A stretch of DNA of 14,596 nt from a gamma proteobacterium symbiont of Bathyaustriella thionipta (GTDB taxonomy: Bacteria; Pseudomonadota; Gammaproteobacteria; Chromatiales; Chromatiaceae), in NCBI GenBank assembly GCA_025656895.1, contig JAHXHF010000345.1, positions 1 to 14,596 of the forward strand. Direction: 5' to 3'. Positions 8,601-14,596 of the stretch are shown one piece after another. Made by a program: the position numbers and the translations under genes. The notes below the pieces were generated by a model that worked only from the letters and a program-made list of their open reading frames with translations, was not told the origin of the DNA and searched no databases. Positions within the stretch are counted from its first letter, which is position 1, and the number at the start of each line of letters is the position of its first letter.

Positions 8601-9510
8601 GAGAAATGGCAGTGGGATGGTTATGGGTTTCCACCTTCATCAACAGATCAATCTGTTGCTGCTGATAGTGATAGCGCTTGTGCTCAGAGTCTGTGATAAA
8701 ACGCTGTGCCTGATGGCCACTGATAACGGCCGAGTTATCCGCGTAGGCTGACAACACATCCTGTGGTGAAACCTGCGTGGTGTTGCGTATCATGCCGAAC
8801 AGGGTCTCTGTTTGCGCTTGTCCGTCTATCACCCAGTCTGCATTAAAAATTTTATGGCGGCAGTGTTCTGAATTGGCCTGTGCGAACATCATCAATTCCG
8901 CATCGCTCGGATTACGCTGCAAGCGAATGAAACTGTCCAGCAGGTAGTCAATTTCATCATCAGAAAGCGCCAGACCCAGCGAACGGTTGGCCTCTATCAA
9001 AGCGGCTTTTCCAGCGTGCAGAATATCAACCGTTTGCAATGGCTTTGGATGCTGTTGTTCAAATAAACAGGCCGCCTCTGTAAAATGCCTGACCACGATT
9101 TGCGTCATACGATCATGCAGTAAAGCGATGGCCTGCCTGATGTGCGTTTCATCCAGCCCGTTATCCGATTGCAGTGTCCAGGCAATGCCTCTCTCGATAC
9201 GTTGAATATGGCTCAATCCACTGTTGTGAGCAATATCCGTGGCTTTGCTCGACCAGGGCGACAAGGTGCCCGGACGGGGGATCACTAACAGCAAGTCGCC
9301 CTGTTCATCATTTCCTTCAAAATCAGGCCCATAAGTGAGTAAGTGATGCAAAGTAGCCACATCATCCGAATTCAGCTTTTGTGCTGTTTGATAAAAATGT
9401 ATAAAACGCGCGTTCAGCTTAAGCGGAGGAATACCGGCCTGTGCCAACTGCTGCTGCAGTTTGGAGAGCCGGAATGCGGATAAGGCTGCTCCACCTTTGT
9501 GATACTGCAT
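5629..9510 (-). CDS. purL: PurL, phosphoribosylformylglycinamidine (FGAM) synthase, large single-chain form
   Basis: PurL carries out the fourth step of purine synthesis: FGAR, ATP and glutamine give FGAM. The 1293 residues match the usual length of the gammaproteobacterial single-chain enzyme, which fuses the parts that are separate PurS, PurQ and PurL in Gram-positive bacteria. The N-terminus (GGAALSAFRLSKL) is family-like. The central synthase part contains MKVETHNHPTAISP and a glycine-rich PDPGAATGSGGEIRDEG stretch, with further ATP-site motifs such as VGKDSMSMK. The C-terminal class I glutaminase has the nucleophile Cys1140 in GICNGCQMLS and the His1258/Glu1260 pair in PHPERVV. The ATG at 9510 has a GGAG ribosome site 7 bases upstream. 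It is last in the run dapA-bamC-MBL hydrolase-purL, 21 bp after the hydrolase stop. No PurR-type operator was recognised. No frameshift or missing catalytic residue is seen. Confidence 0.98.
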   Translation of the reverse strand: MQYHKGGAALSAFRLSKLQQQLAQAGIPPLKLNARFIHFYQTAQKLNSDDVATLHHLLTYGPDFEGNDEQGDLLLVIPRPGTLSPWSSKATDIAHNSGLSHIQRIERGIAWTLQSDNGLDETHIRQAIALLHDRMTQIVVRHFTEAACLFEQQHPKPLQTVDILHAGKAALIEANRSLGLALSDDEIDYLLDSFIRLQRNPSDAELMMFAQANSEHCRHKIFNADWVIDGQAQTETLFGMIRNTTQVSPQDVLSAYADNSAVISGHQAQRFITDSEHKRYHYQQQQIDLLMKVETHNHPTAISPDPGAATGSGGEIRDEGATGRGGKPKAGLSGFSVSNLRIPGYEQPWEVDYGKPERIVSALQIMLEGPIGSAAFNNEFGRPNLCGYFRSYEMQTTQADDAELRGYHKPIMLAGGMGNIERGQVDKKPFAAATPLVVLGGPTMLIGLGGGAASSMTSGSSDAALDYASVQRSNPEMERRCQEVIDRCSALGENNPLLWVHDVGAGGLSNALPELVHDCERGGEFELRKILNDDPGMTPMQIWCNESQERYVLAVNATQLADFEAICKRERCPYAIVGQALEEQQLTLTDQHFDNKPIDISMSLLFGKPPKMTRNSRHVKRFFPDFDNSRIDLSEAIERVLRLPAVASKQFLITIGDRSISGMVARDQMVGPWQIPVSDVAVTSSSFQGTTGEAMAMGERTPLAVLDAPASGRMAVCEAITNIMAAPIEQLSAIKLSANWMAAANHAGDDADLFDTVKAVGMQLCPQLGIAIPVGKDSMSMKTVWQKDGRSREMSAPVSLIISAFAPVRDVRQVLTPQLKLDEGDSQILFIDLAMGKKRLGASALAQVYQQSGAQAPDLEDVSLFRQCFEVIQQMNREGLLLAYHDRSDGGLLACLCEMAFAGHCGLDIQLDVEAADMLATLFNEELGVLIQVRLDQLPAVHEKLAAAGLSSWTQPLAIPRKDGKIKISNRQGICYQSQRAELQSIWSETSYQMQRLRDNPDCADEEFARHKNNEDGGLFADLSFRMDSNPASALINSGARPRMAILREQGVNGQLEMAAAFDRAGFDCIDVHMSDLINGRIQLQEFHGMVACGGFSYGDVLGAGEGWAKSILHNSRMRSVFEHWFQRSDTFTLGICNGCQMLSALRQLIPGTDHWPDFMRNRSEQFEARVVMAEIPQNPSILLQGMQGSRLPVVVAHGEGRAQFASDQDASAVRVALRYIENNGDIAHRYPANPNGSTHAVAGICNTDGRVTAMMPHPERVVRTLNNSWHPADWQNDAPWMRLFHNARLWLG

Positions 9511-9531
9511 GGGATTACTCCAAAAAATAGC

Positions 9532-10302
9532 TTATTCTGAATCCAGATCAATCCAGTCCAGCGGTTGATCCTGACGGGCGATGTGCAAATTAGGTTCCAC
9601 ATCAGGAAAAGCCTGTAACAAACAATCGCGCACTTTTTGCGGGCTGTTATTGTGTTCGCTCAGGTGTGCCGCAATCAGGGTTTTAAGGCGGCTGACATCC
9701 AGTTTTCCGAGTAAATCCACCGCCTGCCTGTTGTTTAAATGTCCCCAGTCACCACCCACCCGGCGTTGCAGATGCAAGGGATAAGGTCCTTCAGCCAGCA
9801 TATCAGGATCGTGGTTACATTCCAGCAACAAAGCATCACAATCAGACAGCGCATGCGTGATATGAGGCGTAATATGACCTGCGTCCGTCAATATACCCAA
9901 ACAGACATCCTGTGTTCGGAATATAAACTGGCAGGGTTCTCTGGAATCATGCGGCACCACAAAGGGCTGCCAGTCAATTTCACCCGTTCGGTAGCTATCC
10001 CCATGCATTTTAATAATGTTCAAATGAGGTAATTCACCGCAGCGGTCAGCCGCATGGGTTCCCGCCGTCATCCACACAGGCAACTGATAACGCCGCGCCA
10101 GAGCCCCCACACCTTTTATATGATCAGCATGTTCATGGGTCACCAGAATAGCGCTCAAATCTTTTGCTGACACACCTACCTGCTGCAGACGCCGCTCAAG
10201 CTCTCGCGCGGCAAAACCGCAGTCAATCAGAATGCGGGTGCTACCCGCTTCGATCAGTGTTGCATTGCCACGGCTGCCACTGCCCAGGGAAGCCAGCCGC
10301 AT
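9532..10302 (-). CDS. MBL-fold metallo-hydrolase, YycJ/WalJ-like
   Basis: This 256-residue cytoplasmic metallo-beta-lactamase-fold protein opens with GSGSRGNA (7-14) and DCG (27-29), the start typical of the YycJ/WalJ group, for which nuclease or DNA-metabolism roles have been proposed. The two-metal site is visible: HEHADH at 56-61, His118 in VVPHDS, Asp140 in LTDAGH, and His213 in AAHLSEHN; GHLNN at 187-191 is also conserved in this group. No signal peptide or membrane segment is seen. Only 4 bp separate its ATG from the bamC stop, and no strong ribosome site precedes it, so translation is probably coupled to bamC. purL follows 21 bp later. The family and metal site are clear; the substrate is not, and a link to purine or envelope functions is only positional. 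Confidence 0.88.
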   Translation of the reverse strand: MRLASLGSGSRGNATLIEAGSTRILIDCGFAARELERRLQQVGVSAKDLSAILVTHEHADHIKGVGALARRYQLPVWMTAGTHAADRCGELPHLNIIKMHGDSYRTGEIDWQPFVVPHDSREPCQFIFRTQDVCLGILTDAGHITPHITHALSDCDALLLECNHDPDMLAEGPYPLHLQRRVGGDWGHLNNRQAVDLLGKLDVSRLKTLIAAHLSEHNNSPQKVRDCLLQAFPDVEPNLHIARQDQPLDWIDLDSE

Positions 10303-10306
10303 GAAA

Positions 10307-11470
10307 TCAGTTTATTTGCTCAAGCAATATACTCAGGATACGTTTGGCCGTAGGCGTGGTATCCGGTACACCTTCGGCAGTATAAACACTGACTCTTGAA
10401 CGATTTTTTTCATCCAGCACACGAATCTGGTACTCGGTTCCATCCTCAATGACCTCGTCACTTTTCCAGAAAGCCAGTTTGGAAAAAAGTCCACTGCTGG
10501 ATTGTTCTTCACCCGCCAGCGGGTCTGCATAGCGAACATAATAAATACCTCTGGAACGATCCCGGTCTTCCACATTCAAGCCGGAACGATCCAGTGCAAA
10601 ACCGGTCAAGCGCCAGGCTGTCGGGAAATCTTCATGAATCAACAAGGCCGCATTACCACGTGCATCGGTCTGTAGCTGACTGCGTTGTTTGCCTGTAGTG
10701 CGTGCTGCCAGCTGAGTTTGAGCCTGCTTGTCCTGTACCCCCAGATACACCATCAACCGGCGCATCATTTCAGCTTCCAGTTCCGGGTCGGTTGGGCGAG
10801 GCTGCCAGACCGTAAATGCCGAGGTGCCTGAACTGGCTTCCTGCACGGTTTCCACCAGACCCTTATGCGTTAAATAAATTTCTGTGGTGCCCGGTTGAAC
10901 TCCTTCTTCCAGACGGGTTCTGTAACGATCACGTGTACCGGTAGAATACAGGCGATCTACAAATTTACGCACTACATCGGTAATCAGATCTTTACTGACA
11001 TCGGCCCGGTTCTCAATCCAGCCGGTTTCCATGATGCCGATCACAGGGTCTTCCTCAACCAGAACCTGTCCCTGTTGAGACCAGAAATTACGCACCTCGG
11101 GCCAGACAGCTTCCGGATCACCTTCCACCACCAGCCAACGTCGATCACCATCACGCTTGACCTGAATACGAGGATTCTCCGGCATAATGCCACTGGGGCG
11201 TGAATGTTTGGCACCTTTCTGGTTACTGGAATATTGCGCGTAACTGGCTGAGCCTGAAGCACTTACAGACGGAATCGCCATATTACTGCGTATACTGGAC
11301 GAGGTCAGATCCGGAGGTACTTCCAGAGAGCGCTCGGCCTTTTTTTCTTTTTTGTATTCTACTTTTTTATCCGGCAGCACATCCGAGACGGAAGGTGCAG
11401 AGGAACAACCGCTGATCAGCAGCACGACTCCTATGGAAAGGGATAATAAGCGGTAGATTTTCAATTTCAT
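10307..11470 (-). CDS. bamC: BamC, outer-membrane lipoprotein of the BAM complex
   Basis: BamC is a lipoprotein component of the machine that inserts beta-barrel proteins in the outer membrane. From the ATG at 11470 the protein is 387 residues with a basic then hydrophobic signal peptide and the lipobox L-I-S-G-C; the lipidated Cys is residue 22. After it comes a charged, flexible segment rich in Lys (the part that in E. coli binds BamD), then two helix-grip domains: one around IQVKRDGDRRWLVVEG to ETGWIENRAD, and one around LLIHEDFPTAWRLTG to RVSVYTAEG. A GTG at 11482, overlapping the dapA TGA as GTGA, is an alternative start giving four extra residues (391); ribosome sites for both are weak, and the ATG gives the more usual signal peptide. 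It follows dapA directly, as in E. coli. It is somewhat longer than the E. coli protein. Confidence 0.92.
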   Translation of the reverse strand: MKLKIYRLLSLSIGVVLLISGCSSAPSVSDVLPDKKVEYKKEKKAERSLEVPPDLTSSSIRSNMAIPSVSASGSASYAQYSSNQKGAKHSRPSGIMPENPRIQVKRDGDRRWLVVEGDPEAVWPEVRNFWSQQGQVLVEEDPVIGIMETGWIENRADVSKDLITDVVRKFVDRLYSTGTRDRYRTRLEEGVQPGTTEIYLTHKGLVETVQEASSGTSAFTVWQPRPTDPELEAEMMRRLMVYLGVQDKQAQTQLAARTTGKQRSQLQTDARGNAALLIHEDFPTAWRLTGFALDRSGLNVEDRDRSRGIYYVRYADPLAGEEQSSSGLFSKLAFWKSDEVIEDGTEYQIRVLDEKNRSRVSVYTAEGVPDTTPTAKRILSILLEQIN

Positions 11471-11478
11471 GGATAAAT

Positions 11479-12357
11479 TCACTTTAAAATATGGGCTTGT
11501 CGCATGGCCGCTTCGACAGCAGATTCGCTTTCAGGTTCCAACCAGGTCAGTGGCAAGCGGATGCCCGGCTGAATTCGTCCCATTTTATGCAGAGCCCATT
11601 TCACCGGGATAGGACTGGATTCAACAAACAGGGCCTGATGCAGTCCTGACAGGGGTTGATCCAGCTTATGTGCCTGCTCTTCCTGCCCGCCGATAGCAGC
11701 TTTGCACATAGCCGCCATTTGTGCCGGAGCCACATTCGAGGTAACCGATATAACACCCTGGGCACCTTGTAACATCAGGTCACAGGCGGTTGCGTCATCA
11801 CCACCATAAATGGCAAAGTCAGCATGAGTCAGTTGTCGGATTTGCTGTCCTCTGCGTAAATCACCGGTTGCGTCTTTGACACCGACGATATTGTCTATCT
11901 GAGCCAGTCTTGCCACAGTTTCAGGCAATAAATCAACCGCAGTACGGCTCGGAACATTATACAAAAGTTGAGGAATATCAACCGCTTCAGCCACTGCTTT
12001 ATAATGCAGATAAAGACCTTTCTGGGTCGGTTTGTTGTAATACGGTGTTACCAGCAGGCAGGCATCCGCCCCTGCATCTCTGGCGCACTCAGTCAAACCA
12101 ATGGCTTCTTTAGTGGCATTAGCACCCGTTCCGGCAATAACCGGCAGGCGTCCATTAACCTGTTTCACCACAGCGCGAATAACCGCACAATGCTCGGCTT
12201 CGTCCAGAGTGGCCGATTCACCGGTTGTGCCCATAGCTACAATGGCATCGGTGCCTTGTTCTATATGCCATTCAACAAGAGCGGCCAATGCTTCATTATC
12301 GACCGCGCCCGAATCATCCATCGGCGTCACCAGCGCAACCAAACTACCTTGAATCAT
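11479..12357 (-). CDS. dapA: DapA, 4-hydroxy-tetrahydrodipicolinate synthase
   Basis: DapA condenses pyruvate with aspartate semialdehyde, the first committed step towards diaminopimelate and lysine. From the ATG at 12357 it is 292 residues, the same as the E. coli enzyme. Key residues fall at the familiar numbers: Thr44/Thr45 in GTTGES, Tyr107, Tyr133 in LLYNVPSRT, Arg138, and the Schiff-base Lys161 in VGVKDATGD. The ESSPIPVKWAL motif near the C-terminus is also typical. The same frame stays open upstream to 12459, but those 34 residues have no family match in composition and cross the regulatory region, so the MIQGSLVALVTP start is preferred; only a weak GGA lies before it. On the minus strand TATCAT (12400-12395) is a candidate -10, about 38 bp upstream, without a good -35. 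It is the first gene of the bamC-hydrolase-purL run and divergent from gcvR. Confidence 0.97.
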   Translation of the reverse strand: MIQGSLVALVTPMDDSGAVDNEALAALVEWHIEQGTDAIVAMGTTGESATLDEAEHCAVIRAVVKQVNGRLPVIAGTGANATKEAIGLTECARDAGADACLLVTPYYNKPTQKGLYLHYKAVAEAVDIPQLLYNVPSRTAVDLLPETVARLAQIDNIVGVKDATGDLRRGQQIRQLTHADFAIYGGDDATACDLMLQGAQGVISVTSNVAPAQMAAMCKAAIGGQEEQAHKLDQPLSGLHQALFVESSPIPVKWALHKMGRIQPGIRLPLTWLEPESESAVEAAMRQAHILK

Positions 12358-12438
12358 GCTTTGAATCCATTGCTCGATAAAATACCAAGCGCAAATGATA
12401 CAGGTACAGCCGGACTGCCGCCAGTTCTTAAACAGATA

Positions 12439-12467
12439 TAGGCACTGCATAGGTGCCATGCTACACT
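12439..12467 (+). promoter_or_regulatory. Candidate sigma-70 promoter of gcvR
   Basis: TAGGCA (12439-12444) and TACACT (12462-12467), each four of six to consensus, are 17 bases apart and would start transcription near 12474, about 28 bases before the gcvR ATG. The spacing is ideal, but the boxes are average, so this is a reasoned guess. An inverted repeat lies between the boxes. Confidence 0.4.
12441..12457. promoter_or_regulatory. Inverted repeat GGCAC-N7-GTGCC, possible operator
   Basis: GGCAC (12441-12445) and GTGCC (12453-12457) are exact inverted arms about one DNA turn apart (12 bp centre to centre), starting within the candidate gcvR -35 box and lying in its spacer. A protein bound here would block that promoter and perhaps affect divergent dapA. 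No regulator can be named. Confidence 0.3.
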
Positions 12468-12501
12468 CGTTTTTTCATGACACCTGGCCACTGGAGTTTA
12501 G

Positions 12502-13041
12502 ATGCCTGACAAGAATTGCCTGCTGGTTATTTCCGCTTTGGGTAAAGATCGCCCGGGCATTGTTGACCGGCTTACCAAAGCCATACTGGATAGCGGCGGC
12601 AATCTGGTCGATAGCCGCATGACCGTTCTGGGTGGTGAATTTGCCATTCTGCTGCTGGTTGAAGGCCGCTGGGATGCACTTTCAAAACTGGAAAACAACA
12701 TTCCGTCGCTGCAAAAAAAGCTGGAGCTTTCTCTGTCGCTCAAGCGCACCGAAGCACGTTCGGCTGCCACTGAAAATATCCCTTATATGGTTGAAGTGGT
12801 CTCTCTGGATCACACCGGTATTGTGCATGGTCTGGCCAGCTTTTTTTCGGTACGAAATATCAATATTGAAGACCTGTCCACCAGTTGTTATCCCGCTCCG
12901 CACACAGGCACCAGCATGTTTGCACTGCATATGACCGTGGGCATCCCCGCCAATACCCACATTGCTACCCTCAGAGAAGAATTCATGGAGTATTGCGACT
13001 CTCTTAATCTGGACGCTGTGCTGGAACCGCAAAAACACTAG
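12502..13041 (+). CDS. gcvR: GcvR-like ACT-domain regulator of the glycine cleavage system
   Basis: This 179-residue protein is built from two ACT ligand-binding domains: the first about residues 5-75 (VISALGKDRPGIVDRLTKAI, GGEFAILLLVEG), the second about 93-175 (VEVVSLDHTGIVHGLASFF, HMTVGIPA). In E. coli, GcvR has no DNA-binding domain; it holds back the activator GcvA in a glycine-dependent way. The same role is likely here, but many such proteins outside enterobacteria are untested and gcvA is not in this window. The ATG at 12502 has a GGAG ribosome site 5 bases upstream. It is divergent from dapA, and bcp follows after 20 bp, the arrangement known in E. coli. Confidence 0.9.
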   Translation: MPDKNCLLVISALGKDRPGIVDRLTKAILDSGGNLVDSRMTVLGGEFAILLLVEGRWDALSKLENNIPSLQKKLELSLSLKRTEARSAATENIPYMVEVVSLDHTGIVHGLASFFSVRNINIEDLSTSCYPAPHTGTSMFALHMTVGIPANTHIATLREEFMEYCDSLNLDAVLEPQKH

Positions 13042-13061
13042 GAATATGCAGGAGAACACTC

Positions 13062-13550
13062 ATGCCAATGGTTGAACTGAACAAAAAAATACCAGACCTT
13101 GAAATAACATTATCCAGCAATAAACCGGCCAGGCTTTCTGATTACCAGGGCCGGCATCTCCTGTTGTATTTCTATCCCCGGGCCAGCACACCCGGCTGCA
13201 CCACAGAGGGGCAAAATTTTCGGGATCAGATTAATAAATTTCGCCGTCAATCCTGTGCCATTCTGGGCGCATCCCGCGATAGCGTAAAAGCACAAGCCAG
13301 ATTCAGGGAAAAACAACAATTTCCTTTTGAACTGGTGGCAGATACCGATGAAACCTTATGCCGGTTATTCGATGTTATTAAAATGAAAAACATGTACGGC
13401 AAACAGGTTCTGGGGATTGAACGCAGTACTTTCCTGATTGATAAAGAAGGAGTTCTTCGTCAGGTTTGGCGCAAGGTAAAAGTGGCCGGCCATGTTGACG
13501 AGGTTCTGCTGGCGGTCAAACAACTGAATCAATCTTTAAAACAGGGTTGA
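13062..13550 (+). CDS. bcp: Bcp, thioredoxin-dependent peroxiredoxin (PrxQ family)
   Basis: This 162-residue cytoplasmic peroxiredoxin reduces hydrogen peroxide and organic peroxides using thioredoxin or similar reductants. The thioredoxin fold and active site are clear: FYPRASTPGCTTEG has the peroxidatic Cys46 with Thr43 and Pro44; Arg122 in GIERSTFLI fits the conserved active-site arginine. Unlike E. coli Bcp, the residue five positions after Cys46 is Gln51, not Cys, so the usual CxxxxC resolving partner is missing. Cys65 and Cys100 are the only other cysteines seen and might substitute, or the enzyme works as a 1-Cys form. The ATG at 13062 has AGGAG 7 bases upstream; an ATG two codons later is possible. 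It lies in a run with gcvR (20 bp) and the PIN-PhoH gene (7 bp). Confidence 0.94.
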   Translation: MPMVELNKKIPDLEITLSSNKPARLSDYQGRHLLLYFYPRASTPGCTTEGQNFRDQINKFRRQSCAILGASRDSVKAQARFREKQQFPFELVADTDETLCRLFDVIKMKNMYGKQVLGIERSTFLIDKEGVLRQVWRKVKVAGHVDEVLLAVKQLNQSLKQG

Positions 13551-13557
13551 GGTCATC

Positions 13558-14596
13558 ATGAATCGTTCTGAAGCCGGACGTCTGTTCATTCTGGATACCA
13601 ATGTGCTGATGCACGACCCCACCTCCATTTTCCGTTTTCAGGAACATGATGTGTGCCTGCCCATGGTGGTTCTGGAAGAGCTGGATGCGGCTAAAAAAGG
13701 CCTGTCTGAAGTTTCCCGCAATGTGCGCCAGGTCAGTCGTTTTCTGGATGAGTTACTCAGCCATACAGCCGGTTCTGCGATTGAAGAGGGACTACCACTC
13801 AAAAGCACCTCTTTCAAGGGCGAGGGCGGGCAAGCCAGTGGCCGGCTTTTTTTTCAGACCCTGGCAGTGGCTCATGAACTGCCTGTCAGTCTGGCTGGTA
13901 ATAAACCGGACAATCATATTCTCAGTGCCGCTATTGCACTGCAGAAAGAACGTCCGCACAGCCACATTACGATTGTATCCAAAGACATTAATCTACGCAT
14001 TAAAGCCACTGCATTGGGCATTTCTGCTGAAGATTATTCCACCGATCAGGTATTGGATGATGTTAATCTTTTGCACACTGGTTATTTACAACTTAACGAT
14101 GATTTTTGGGACAGACACAGCCAGAAGCTGGATTCCTGGCAGGAACAGGGGCGTAGCTTTTACCGTCTGCATGGCCCTGATACCGCTGACTGGTATCCCG
14201 GTCTGTGTATTTATCTTGAACAGGATAATTTTGAAGCCATTGTAAGAAGTTGCGAAGGACAGCAGGCGGTCATAGAAACACTGACCGATTACCGCCACTC
14301 CAGTCACAGTGTGTGGGGTATCAATGCGCTCAATCGGGAACAGAATTTCGCCCTGAATCTACTCATGGATCCGGAGCTTGATTTCGTTACCCTGCTGGGC
14401 ATGGCCGGCAGTGGAAAAACCTTATTGACACTGGCAGCGGGACTGGCCCAGACACTGGATGATGACCGCTTTCGGGAAATCATCATGACCCGTGCCACCG
14501 TTCCAGTGGGCGAAGACATTGGTTTTTTACCGGGTACCGAAGAAGAGAAAATGACACCCTGGATGGGCGCTTTGATGGATAATCTGGAAGTGCTGA
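13558..14596 (+). CDS. PIN-PhoH fusion protein (PhoH2-like), cut by window end
   Basis: The open frame from ATG 13558 runs to the window edge without a stop, giving 346 residues of an N-terminal PIN nuclease domain followed by the start of a PhoH P-loop ATPase. In the PIN part, Asp13 in ILDTNVLMHDP, Glu40 in VVLEELD, Asp118 in NKPDNHIL and Asp143 in VSKDINLR form the expected acidic metal site. After a middle region (about 165-255), WGINALNREQ (253-262) leads to Walker A GMAGSGKT (281-288). PhoH2-type proteins have been reported as RNA helicase/ribonucleases; here the role is inferred from family only. The ribosome site TGAGG overlaps the bcp stop, 5 bases before the ATG, indicating an operon with bcp. 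The rest of the ATPase domain, with Walker B, lies outside the window. Confidence 0.93.
   Translation, partial: MNRSEAGRLFILDTNVLMHDPTSIFRFQEHDVCLPMVVLEELDAAKKGLSEVSRNVRQVSRFLDELLSHTAGSAIEEGLPLKSTSFKGEGGQASGRLFFQTLAVAHELPVSLAGNKPDNHILSAAIALQKERPHSHITIVSKDINLRIKATALGISAEDYSTDQVLDDVNLLHTGYLQLNDDFWDRHSQKLDSWQEQGRSFYRLHGPDTADWYPGLCIYLEQDNFEAIVRSCEGQQAVIETLTDYRHSSHSVWGINALNREQNFALNLLMDPELDFVTLLGMAGSGKTLLTLAAGLAQTLDDDRFREIIMTRATVPVGEDIGFLPGTEEEKMTPWMGALMDNLEVL

Noticed and set aside
5629..9510. Many open frames of 60-100 codons on both strands within purL
   Set aside because: All are shadows of an intact 1293-residue PurL with continuous family motifs.
12358..12459. Upstream extension of dapA by 34 residues
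   Set aside because: The extension is Cys- and Trp-rich, is absent from the family, and covers the promoter region; the family start is at 12357.
13646..14245. 199-residue open frame on the plus strand
   Set aside because: It is a different frame inside the PIN-PhoH gene, whose motifs run through the same bases.

Overview
The window reads as an ordinary chromosomal stretch of a gammaproteobacterium that is neither an enterobacterium nor clearly any genus I can name. The evidence is the block gcvR/bcp divergent from dapA/bamC, which I know from E. coli and relatives, a long single-chain PurL, a BamC lipoprotein, periplasmic MsrPQ, and two c-di-GMP signalling proteins. Base composition looks moderate and even throughout. 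I see no insertion sequences, phage genes, CRISPR array, tRNA or rRNA, and no defence or toxin-antitoxin locus.

Layout. Positions 1-656 (+) hold the C-terminal part of an EAL-domain protein whose beginning is missing or damaged; its first 80 bases carry two in-frame TGA codons. Facing it on the minus strand is msrP-msrQ (2321 to 739), a periplasmic methionine sulfoxide reductase and its haem membrane partner. Behind these, also on the minus strand, is a 1000-residue membrane HAMP-GAF-PAS-GGDEF-EAL protein (5534 to 2532). Further along the same strand, in order of transcription, comes a compact run dapA - bamC - MBL-fold hydrolase - purL (12357 to 5629). Its junctions are tight: the dapA stop lies within about 10 bases of bamC or overlaps it, then 4 bp and 21 bp gaps. 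This looks like one operon joining lysine/peptidoglycan precursor synthesis, outer-membrane assembly, a putative metallo-nuclease and purine synthesis.

Divergent from dapA, on the plus strand, is gcvR - bcp - a PIN-PhoH gene that runs off the window end. The gaps are 20 and 7 bp, so this is probably a second operon. The 144-bp space between dapA and gcvR is the main regulatory region of the window, with a candidate gcvR promoter that has an inverted repeat between its -35 and -10 boxes.

Most of the window is well-known housekeeping gene content. The points most worth a second look are the degraded EAL gene at the left edge, the pair of paralogous EAL genes pointing inward at msrPQ, the perfect dyad just upstream of msrP, the YycJ-like hydrolase with purL in the position occupied by purC in E. 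coli, and a Bcp peroxiredoxin lacking the usual CxxxxC resolving cysteine. I found no convincing new biological system.
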